Of a DNA stretch of 64,000 bases, positions 54,965-64,000 are shown one piece after another (the stretch's first letter is position 1; the number at the start of each line of letters is the position of its first letter). The notes under the pieces were generated by a model. That model did not search any database and was not told the DNA's origin. It saw only the letters and a program-made list of their open reading frames with translations. The position numbers and the translations under genes were made by a program. Source of the DNA: Lytechinus pictus (Eukaryota > Echinodermata > Echinoidea > Temnopleuroida > Toxopneustidae); contig NC_087249.1 of assembly GCF_037042905.1 (NCBI RefSeq), forward strand, positions 50,932,901 to 50,996,900. Direction: 5' to 3'.

Positions 54965-57900
54965 TTACGCCACATTACTTGCTGTTCCACGGCCGTCTCG
55001 AAGCTCTTGATATTGCGACATAACACAGAGGAGACAGGTGATCTGAAAGAGAAGAAGAAAGTTATCATGATTTTAGAATTAAATTTATTTAAGAAACACA
55101 TGATGATATTCCTATGAAATACATGTAGGCCTGTCTATATTTGTACAATTTTATTATTAACATCGCTCTTATAATTAGTAAGTTGACGATATGACACCCA
55201 TCCCCTTGATTTTCCTTTTATTGATTTTTTTTATTTGATTTTATTTGATTTTATTTATTGTATAGTGCATGATGATAGGACGCAAATAAATATTAAATGT
55301 GTGCTTCCAAATGTTTAAAATCAAGTCGTATAAGATCTTTAGGTGAAATATTTGCAATACTTTATGAGGGGTTGGTTGCATTCCATTATAGTCTGCTAAC
55401 CATCCGTGCCCTAAACGCCATAATAACCAAATGTTCAACCCTTAATGGCGCAAGACATGGGAAACTCCACTCCACTAAGTGGTGAGAAAAGGATTAATCA
55501 ACTGATTCTTATACCCTCGGTGGCATGAACAGGAAAATGTTCAGTTTGATACCATAAGTTTCTCTAAAACATTTGATAATTATTCATAGATATTTTCCCC
55601 AAGGCACTAGTCGGAGATAATCCCTTAAAACAAATAATTTGCATATTAACCAAATTAACAGCAATTAGTGGTGAAACAAGTGAAAATAAGCTACACTCTA
55701 AATTCTAAGGATTTGAAATAAACCCAGATCGGCAGCTGAGAATAGTGACCAGCCGAATATTAGAATTAGATTAGAACCTTGTGGATATAAATATAAAACT
55801 AAAAGGTTTGAATTTTAATATTTTGAGATTTATAAGTTAATCCTTGAGATAAAAAAATAAAAATTTGATACTCCCCCTTCCTTACCACCGCCCTAAAAAA
55901 AACTTACGTTGAGACCAGTGAAAAGCAGCCAGACAACGAGATTACCGATCAGGAGACTACTTGCCAGGCCCTGCGCAAAAAAAAACATTGAACACAATTT
56001 TTATGAGAAAATACTTTACCGTATATCATCATTTCATATATCTAAACATTGCCAAAGAATTTCAAGATGAGGGGCGGTTTTACAAACGTAACCGTTTTAT
56101 ACGCATAACTTTTCACTTATTTCATTTCATTTATTTATTTATTCATTTTTCCAACAAAATTTATAATGCAAAAATTACAATAAATAAAACATAACCGAAA
56201 ATATAAATGACATAAATATTCAAATAAACCAAATATAAAGAATATACACCTGATACAGAAAATGATATTTCCAATTTGATAATAACAATATGCAAGATAT
56301 GTTGGAAAAATGGCCCACTAAAAAGCAAAGCTTGTAAAGTGTGGACCACTCAAGAAGAAAAAAAAAGTATAACATTTAAATCTATATGGGCCTAAAGCAA
56401 GCAGCAATACAAAATAGATAATGAAATAAAGATATAAAAAATAATTATAATAAAGGAAATTAATATTAAAAGGTGAACAGAGACAAAAAAAGACATGAAG
56501 ACACAACAAAACAAAACAACAACAACAACAAAAATAAGACACAAAACAACAGAGTAAAAATAAACAAACATTGCTGCACAAACTTCGAAAATCCGAAGAA
56601 GGGAGAAATGGAGAAAGAAAAAGGCAAAGAGAGAAAAAGAGGGAGAGAGAGAGAGAGAATGAGAGAAGTGTAGTCAATCTAACTTTATGATCAACTGCAT
56701 GATATGAGTATGTTCTTGTGCTAAGTTTTCCCTGGAAGATAAAAGGCACTGGAATTTTCTAATGAATTTGAAACAAAATATATTTCAACTTACAAAGGTT
56801 GTATTTTAACTCTATCTGATGAGAATATAAGTTATTAAGAAACTGATTACCATCCAATAATAAATAGGTATTCCATTGCAGCACAGTTTAAAAAAGTTAT
56901 TTCAAAGGTCAAGTCCACCGCTACAAAAAGTTAAATTGAGTAAAAAGAGCAAAATCCAACTCGCATAATGCTGACAATTTCATCAAATCGGATATAAAAT
57001 AAGAGAGCTATGGCATTTTAAAGTTTCGCTTAATTTCACAAAACAGTTACATGCACACCCTGTTCGGTATATGCAAATTAAGAGACTGATGACATCACAC
57101 ACTCACTATTTCTTTTGTATTGCATGCATTATATATGTATTTCATTATATCATATGAAATATAAACTTATTGAATTTTCTCCTCATTATCTTGTGAAATA
57201 AAGTTTTATTCCTCCCTGAACATGTAGAACTACCAAAGTTTTAACATTTTTTTCGGTTCAGTCACGTTGGTCATTCTTGTCAAATATGTAAAAATAGTAT
57301 AATTCAAACAATAAGAAAACTAAGGAAATAGTAGTGAGGGACATAATCGACTCTCTCATCTGCATAACACTTGCTATGCTTTTTTTTCTATTTTGATTCA
57401 AATCAACATTTTCTTGGGTGGACTTGACCTTTAATATTATTTTAAGAAAAACATATTTAAGTTCATATATGAATTTGATCAAAATCAGCCAGGGGCCGCG
57501 GACCCGGGGGGGCTGGGAGGGGGAGCCCCCCCTTCCCACTTTTTTTTTCCCAAACCGTGTACAAGAACGTAAAAATTACCATCTGATTGTGACTTTTTGC
57601 ATGGTCAGCCCCCCCCCCCCCCCACTTTCAAAACCGTTCCGCGGCCCCTGTCAGTTGTTAATCGATTTTAAAAACAACACCTGTCATTAAATGATAAAAC
57701 ATTTACGATTTGATTCTAAAGTTGATTTTTAAAAAAAGAAAACAAATCAAATTAACACTGGAGTTTCTAGAGTGTACAAGCCTATCAAAATCCACCAACG
57801 ACTCAATACACCGCGCGGCCGTCTCAATGGCAAAGCAATGTATGAGGCTGTTCTCACTACGTTCCTAAAACTAGTTTACTGGGAACCGGTTCAGAAAGCC

Positions 57901-60900
57901 AGTTTGGAAGATCGCTTTGCTAGCGTTCTCACTTGATCACACGAAAGTGGTTTTCAAAATCACTTCACGTATAGCGCTCTTGTTGCTATGGAAACGCTCT
58001 CAGTGGGGAGACACGTTTCGCGCGAAATTCGAAACCGCAGCATAGGCATTCTACACCTGTCGTGTGGAGTAGCGCGCTCAAAATGTGCGAAGATCGCTTC
58101 CCGAAGAACGGTTGTGTGCTCACTTACGCTAAAACCACTTTTCCGATGCGAAGCGATCTTGAAAACTACATCGCGAGGTGGTCTTCCAAACTGGTTTGGA
58201 AGAGCGCTTCCAAGAGCGCTTCGACCGTTCTCACTTAGCGTTAAACTAGTTTCCACTAAACTAGTTTCCACTAAACTAGTTTAAGGAACTGAGTGAGAAC
58301 AGCCTCAATGTGTATCTGAATTTTTTTACTTTTTCAGGTTTTGACGGGTTTTTTTTTTGGGGGGGGGTCAGGGAAATCTTTTAATTTATCTTACTCTCAT
58401 AATTGCAGGTATTTACATTTTAAATGTAGCATGGGCTATCTGCAGTACCTTTTTCTTTGAAATTTGCCAACTCGTTTGATGGTAAAATGATGTATTTTAC
58501 TGTTTCTTACAGATTCTGTGCGCCCCGAAAGTCAGAGACTAGTTTCTAGTAAAAGAGTTGTATGTGCCAATTACACCCTTTAACATGTTTAACCAGTTGT
58601 CATGTCTTTATAGTTTTAAAGGCTCGTTTCATGGCTAGATTGATTTGACCATAAACACTATATAAATAATGTATATCTGCAGACATCATTTTGCCATAGG
58701 ACTAATATGGACAATTGGATATTGTGGCTAAATGCTGTATCTACATTAAAAAAAGAGTTATTTTGATGAGAAAAAAAAACAAGTTAAATGGGAAGATGAT
58801 TTAAATTACATGCCCTTTGATGATTTAAATGACATGCTAATAAATCTACCTAAATTGAAGAATGGGTTATTTGCCTTGGAAGAAAGACAAATCTGTAACT
58901 TCAACATGATTTTTTTACGAATGCGCACTGCATTTTGCAGCTACATTGTTTCGCCATGTAAAAATAAAGGGTGTCACCTACGAGCAATGCGAATATTATA
59001 ATCCAGGCGATGGCTTGAAGAACCATGAGCAGAATAATAGCTACCATGTACGGGATCAGCATCTCTTTATTATCCTGAAAGTGAAAAGAAATACATATCA
59101 TTACAGACTAACAGAAGCTGAAGTCATACAAACAAACTGAATTCCCTTCCTTGAAATCATAATTATGTACCTTAGGCACGCCCATTATTTGTTTTTCTTT
59201 CTTGAATTTACATTGAACACAGCTAACAAGAAGATAAGACGTCTATCTTGTTCCTACCCCCAGAAACACCCGCAATGACATGAATCAGGATAATAATCAT
59301 CATCGAGAACACATTTCGGGCACGCCCATCAAGATGACATTGTTAACTATCTTGAAACTACGTGTGAACCATCTTATTCTTGGATCTACACTCAACACAC
59401 CCAATATTAGGGAAATAACTCTACCTTCTCTCTACCCTGGACACGCCCACAATGACATGAATGAGGGCAATAATGACTTGAGCATATACATTTGACACGC
59501 CCCCTAAGAGGGCAATCTTGCCTTCCTCGAACTTACGTTAGACACGCCTACAAGGAGGACAATGGACGCGATGATCAGGAAAACGGCTACGATGATGTCA
59601 ATACTGTATGCCGCGTAGATTCCATCAACTACTGGATCTATGTAATAAAATTGCATAATGGATAATAATCCTCTATATGGTCAGTTATCGAGGTACCATA
59701 ATGTTAATGATAAGCGAGATCTAGTCCATTTAATAAGTGTTATAGTGTTATTGTCACCTAGAACCAACCTGAATTTACATTTCAGCGAGGGGGGTGGAGA
59801 AATTAAGAACATTCAATTATTGTGATCTATAGGTAAATATTGCAAGGCTGAGCGAAATACGAAGCTTTCACAAACTTTAAGGGACATGTCATGTTATAAT
59901 ATCCCCTTTAAAGGGAAGTGTCTTGAGGGATGTACCCCCCTAGGCCTTCCTCCTTCCCCATCCCCTTTTCCCCTCCCCGCCCCGCCACTGGATTGACGTC
60001 ATGAGTTGTATCATGCGTCGAATCAGACATTAGGTTGAGGATTGATGAAGGAATTACCTGATACTCCTTGGAATGCTGTAACAGCTTGAGCTAAATTGTA
60101 GGCCCATATTGCCAAATAGATGCAGGCACTTATCTGTGATTAAAAATATATTTTAAAAAATCATGAAAAAATTACATTTCTCAAATGAATTACTTTCTAG
60201 AGAATTTAGAGAAGAATGGAGCTGGATCCGGATGGCAGAAAACAAATAAAAAAATAGGATTAAGTACGGTATATATTATTATAGGGATTGGAATGTTACT
60301 GCGTGAAAAGGACATTAAAGGGATGGTCCGGGCTGAAAATATATATATTTATATCTAAATAAATAAAGTAAAATTCACAGAGCATAATGCTGAAAAATTT
60401 CATCAAAATCCGAAAATAGATAGCGAAGTTATTGAATTTTAAAGCTTAGCACGTCGTCATGAATATTCATTAGATTGGCTGATGATATGACATCCCCACT
60501 TTCCTTTTTCTGATGTTATTACATAAAATCACAATTGTTTCATTTTTTCATACTGCAAGTGTGAATGATATGTCTACCTTATAATGAAATAAGTTCCAGT
60601 AATAAATATCTAATGCACCTAATCAATTGTTATTCCAACATTTTGGTACTTGAAGGAAAAATTGATAAACCTAATTTCATATAACAAAATATAAAAGAAC
60701 AAGTGGAGATATGACATTACCAGTTTGCCAATTGAATATTTATGAAGACGTGCCAATAACAATTTTACCGGAATAATGCAAATCTTTAAAATGCCATAAC
60801 TTTGTTATTCTTTGTCCGATTTGATCAAATTTTCAGTGTTTTGTTTTGTCTGATTTTACTTAATCTGTTCAAATCGTATTTTTTCAGTCTGGAGTACCCG

Positions 60901-62684
60901 TTTAATCGTGTTTGTTCTGATTCGTCCTTTCGCCTCGTAGTCGGCTCAACGGGGAGGGCCCACAAGGCCGAGTGTCCATAAGACCCACGAGACGTTTGTC
61001 TATAAGTACGTATTGTCAAAAGACTTTCCTCTTTTTAGCCTGATCTTCAATATAAACTGAAATTCTAAAAACACCATAGTCATGATAGTCATTTTGATCA
61101 CGTAGAAGTAAACCATGCACCTTCAGGGCGTGTTATGAAACCAGAAACAAGGTTTAAAAGATTAGGCTAAGCATAAAATAATATTTATGTAGACGGATGA
61201 TAATCCTCGGCCTCGTGGACTGTCGGTCTCTTGGACCATCATCGGCCTCCCTGATGGGTCAACAGTGGCGTTATGAATCAAACATTTACAATGCATAGTC
61301 GTATTTTTTTTCATTAGTAGACGAGAAACTGTGCAGTTTTTTATCATTATTTTAGAAACAGGCTCAAATTAATTCATAGAAAATTGTCTATGTTGGGATT
61401 TTGCATATCAATAGTGAAAGAGTGTCATTTTAAGAATAAGTTCGTTTACAAAAGGAACTAAACAGAGAGATATTCCGTACATGGATGAATAGAGTAAATT
61501 TCGTTATTTTGGTGATACTGATGGGCCTGACATTTTTTTATCTCAGGTTTTTTAAATTTTATCCAAGCTTGGTCAGTTTTCAGGCTAGTCAATTTGATTG
61601 CATTAAAACTGAAGCTATAATACTTGGCTCAGAAAACGATTTTATATACCGATTTTGCCTTCACCAATCTTGGTTTATCATGGGAAAAATTGATATAAGT
61701 GTTAGGGAGTAAGTTTTTTTATGAATTATGAAGAAAAGATAAAGATGAATAGTTGTTGGCGTATGAGAAATTTTCTCTTGTTGAACAAGTATGTGGTATA
61801 ACAAACACAGGAATTACCACAACTGATTTCTTTTTCTTCCTTTCACTATCTGGTAAGATCTCAAAAAAATTTTATCTTTTTAAGTATTCTGTATTCAGGC
61901 ATTAGAACCATAAATTCCTATTTTCAAAAAAGTTGAAAAGAATTGTTTTTAATTCATTTATAATTGTAGGAATGGCAACACGTTCGGAGATGTATTACGC
62001 AAAAATAACTATTCGGAAAGTGGCCTGAAAATGATCGGTCCTTTAACATTTCTTCAGACTGAATAAATGATGTGGGTAAAATATGCATATAACATGGATA
62101 TGCATTCTAACATAAACACATAAGTCGATTGACAACTTGTAATTTTCACGATTACGGGACGTCAATCATGCTGAGATAACTAAGGGAGTAGAAAACAATA
62201 TTTTTCAATGTTTTCTTGAAATAAATCAACATAAATACATATTTACAAACTTTGAAAGATTCCAAATAAGTACAAAATTCAAAAAATAATTAACGATAAA
62301 AAGGCATGCAGGCATATAAAATACCAATAAAGAGTGATTCGAAAACATTTTGATTGTTTGTTTTGTTTTTGTTTGTTTGTTTTTGTGTGTTTTTTGTTTG
62401 TTTTTGTTTTGTTTTCACTATCCATGTTATAACAGCTTAAAACAAATATTGCACAATAATACAACAACCCAAGTTCAGTGTGATAAGAATATATTAAAAT
62501 AAATCAAATTCGAAATTTCGATCGATTGCACTTTCGTTATCAAAGTTTAGATAACTATAAATTGCGAAATAAGAAAATGAAATTCATAGAGAATAGTATT
62601 CTCCCTTACCAACGAGTAGACTCCACAGGCAGTAGAACCCGTCCTGACGTTAGAGAAACAGCAGCATTTTTGCATAATCGCCAT
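54965..62684 (-). CDS. LAPTM4/5-like four-transmembrane protein, paralogue 3
   Basis: Six minus-strand exons: 62610-62684, 60058-60133, 59537-59637, 58982-59074, 55908-55970 and 54965-55042. They have phases 0,0,1,0,0,0 and give 161 residues. Exon 1 reads MAIMQKCCCFSNVRTGS; LAPTM4 proteins also have a Cys-rich stretch followed by VRTG just before TM1. Exon 2 completes TM1 (CIYLAIWAYN). Exon 3 is TM2 (DIIVAVFLIIASIVLLVGV). Exon 4 is EMLIPYMVAIILLMVLQ (TM3). Exon 5 is TM4 (LLIGNLVVWLLFTG). Exon 6 is ITCLLCVMSQYQELRDGRG with a short tail. The donor of exon 4 is read as CTC|GTAGGT, by phase and by comparison with paralogues 1 and 2; a competing GTGACA one codon later would break the frame. A TATA-like box lies about 120 bases upstream of the ATG. 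No PPxY or Yxxphi sorting tail is evident. Confidence 0.82.
55043..55907. other. last intron of paralogue 3
   Basis: AT-rich, nothing recognised. Confidence 0.5.
56100..56380 (-). mobile_element. LINE 3'-tail fragment
   Basis: 'cactaaaaagcaaagcttgtaaagtgtgg' at about 56315-56345 and the TTTCATTTCATTTATTTATT tail near 56120 match the 3' end of the CR1-like LINE at 1318-1560, same orientation. Confidence 0.7.
56903..57435. mobile_element. piggyBac-type MITE
   Basis: AAAGGTCAAGTCCACC and GGTGGACTTGACCTTT termini. The right flank is TTAA, while the left flank is TTCA, probably a mutated duplication. Subterminal text is shared with 44695-44850. Confidence 0.75.
57490..57650. mobile_element. 161-bp MITE, CAGGGGCCGCGG family
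   Basis: CAGGGGCCGCGGACCC and GTTCCGCGGCCCCTG ends. Same family as 54504-54674 and 21404-21552. TCAG words occur at both borders but are offset by one base. Confidence 0.8.
57849..58309. mobile_element. MITE with GAGGCTGTTCTCAC ends
   Basis: GAGGCTGTTCTCACT and AGTGAGAACAGCCT termini, with flanks CAATGTAT and CAATGTGT (7 of 8). The interior has several 'aaactagttt' and 'gcgatcttccaaactggttt' blocks in both orientations. The two overlapping 90-100 codon ORFs here are fortuitous. Confidence 0.75.
58310..58981. other. intron 4 of paralogue 3, right part
   Basis: AT-rich, nothing recognised. Confidence 0.4.
59075..59536. repeat. intron 3 of paralogue 3 with 'acacgccca..atgaca' units
   Basis: Short degenerate tandem units sharing 'gacacgcccannatgacat' and 'aactntcttgaactta' are seen near 59175, 59240, 59320, 59395, 59450 and 59495. 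The last unit includes the exon 3 donor region (59530 'cgaacttacgttagacacgcct'). So the intron may have grown by duplication of the exon 3 border. Confidence 0.5.
60315..60905. mobile_element. TTAA-flanked MITE
   Basis: TTAA at 60315-60318 and 60902-60905. Ends AGGGATGGTCC and a looser inverse (GGAGTACCCGT). The interior phrase 'aatgctgaaaaatttcatcaaaatccga' matches the other TTAA elements. Confidence 0.7.
60906..62609. other. intron 1 of paralogue 3, right part
   Basis: AT-rich, with a TTTGTTTG-rich stretch at 62350-62415. ORFs at 61485-61712 and elsewhere have no splice context or domain. Confidence 0.4.
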
Positions 62685-62802
62685 GGTAATTTGTTCCTTT
62701 CTCTTCTTTCAAATGAGATGATTTATTGAAAGAAATTGATTGGAGCTCGCGTCATGTATGAGCACCTCCGTCTAATATGTTGCAGTTAGAAAAATATCGG
62801 AA

Positions 62803-62810
62803 GTTATATA
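62803..62810 (-). promoter_or_regulatory. candidate TATA box of paralogue 3
   Basis: The minus strand reads GGACTATATAACTTCC, about 120 bases upstream of the start codon at 62684. It leaves room for a transcription start about 30 bases downstream, near 62775 and a 5'UTR of roughly 90 bases. Confidence 0.5.
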
Positions 62811-64000
62811 GTCCTGATGGTTGTGGGATCCCCTTGGCGGAAAGGGTTTATTTCTTTTTTCTTTTTTTTTCTTATTCGTTTCTCGATTCCCAATTTTGGC
62901 TAGGTGACGCTGTAGCTCGCTAAAATGTGATTGGCTGCTATTTTCATCTTGTACGCAATCATATCTCGACAGTTCGTCATGGTAGTGTGGAACTTTCCCA
63001 AAATGCCATGATCACTAATTATAAAACCAGAACTTGTTTTTAATCATGAAAATTCTTACGATGGCAGCCATTTTGGATTAATGCAAATTAGACCTCTTTC
63101 CACCACTTGGGTTTTGTTGGAGATATAGTATGTCATTTTGGGGACTTCATGGAAACAAATTGCGATGAAAAAATCAATTGCAATTACTTTGAAGTTGACC
63201 CCCCCCCCCCCAAATTAGTCATTTTTCCTGGACTATGCGTTATGTATTGCGTAGAAATTGACGGTGTTGCACTCGCTACTTCTGTATATTACAAAATGGT
63301 GATTTCATTTTTCCACTCTTGGTAACATCATGGAGAGAAAAAAATATTCGAAATTTCAAATTATTAATTCTAAAAGAAGGAGGGAATATGTGACCTCACC
63401 TGTTTCCTCGCTCGTACTAAACAAATTGCTAAAACATGCTTTCAGATGAATGATATAATATTGTATTTATCAGTATTGTGTTGTATTATTCAAACCTCTC
63501 TTTCTCTCTCCCCGCTTTTCTTTCTTTTTAACTCTCTCTCGCTCTCTCTCCATCTCTCTCTTTCTCCCACACAGACCTGCATATAAACGTGTCTTTCCTT
63601 TAGTCAACATTTTCAAAAAAGTGTTGTTGGTTTTTTCTTTTAGCTTTTTTGTTTGTTTGGTTGTTTATGATTTTGGGGTGCATTTTGTTTTCGTTTGGGT
63701 TGATCCATTACCATCAGGCAGAATAATAGGCAGAAAGGTAATAAAACAGTGATTCTATTTCCATGTTTAACATGTTTAATCCGTAATTACGTGCTGTGCT
63801 GCGTGCCTTTTCGAATGACCTTTCGAATGATAACCTTGGAGCTGTAAGCTAACATGCAAAAGCCAAAAGGGACTAAATCCACTTATTTTAAAATTGAAAT
63901 TTTTTGCTTCTTTAAATAGACATTCACCATGTGCATGAAACTGACTTTATATAGTCCTGCTCCAAAAAGTTCCAAGAATCGTATAGAAAAATGGACATGA
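62811..64000. other. upstream region of paralogue 3
   Basis: Poly-C run near 63200, (CT)n near 63505-63565. A second minus-strand AGGACTATATAAAG at about 63947-63960 resembles the paralogue 3 TATA context, but no exon could be found downstream of it. Confidence 0.4.

Noticed and set aside
57960-58284. Two overlapping ORFs of about 100 codons
   Set aside because: They lie wholly within an inverted-repeat MITE; no protein similarity recognised.

Overview
This is a eukaryotic (metazoan) genomic window: AT-rich, small exons in long introns, and dense transposon and satellite content. No bacterial, viral or organellar gene block is visible. The repeat families (dispersed MITEs, CR1-like LINEs, AGGTCA-rich tandem elements, foldback elements) and the EGF + ShKT exon pair suggest a marine deuterostome, most likely an echinoderm such as a sea urchin. 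That assignment is inference.

Coding content. (1) On the + strand, the 3' end of a modular extracellular protein gene: an EGF-like exon (7351-7440), an ShKT-type six-cysteine exon (13122-14802) split by a 1.56 kb transposon, a 27-nt micro-exon (16389-16415), a terminal coding exon (17473-17489) and a poly(A) signal (17737). (2) On the - strand, three tandem paralogues of a small four-transmembrane protein resembling the LAPTM4/5 (Mtp) family. Their spans are 62684-54965, 51423-41766 and 38863-22368. Each has six exons with the same phase pattern (0,0,1,0,0,0) and encodes 161-164 residues. All eighteen exons were located by hand, including ones too short to stand out as ORFs.

Layout. 1-5.3 kb: end of a DNA transposon, then a CR1-like LINE whose reverse transcriptase is split by a Tc1/mariner-like element. 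5.7-17.8 kb: the EGF/ShKT gene, with a 4.5 kb foldback element in one intron. 19.3-21.4 kb: a minisatellite that becomes a strict 100-bp higher-order repeat at its right end. 22.4-38.9 kb: paralogue 1, whose introns hold a 3 kb foldback element and a three-deep transposon nest with clean target-site duplications. 39.7-40.0 kb: ATC microsatellite. 41.8-51.4 kb: paralogue 2, with a GC-AG intron, a SINE, another foldback and a perfect 43-bp hairpin next to a GAAA array. 52.5-53.0 kb: TATC microsatellite. 55.0-62.7 kb: paralogue 3, with a TATA-box candidate at 62.80 kb.

How the parts fit. The three membrane-protein genes are a tandem-duplication cluster: same orientation, same exon phases, a constant 31-codon fourth exon. 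The + strand gene is unrelated and converges tail-to-tail with the cluster across the minisatellite. Everything else is mostly intronic or intergenic mobile DNA.
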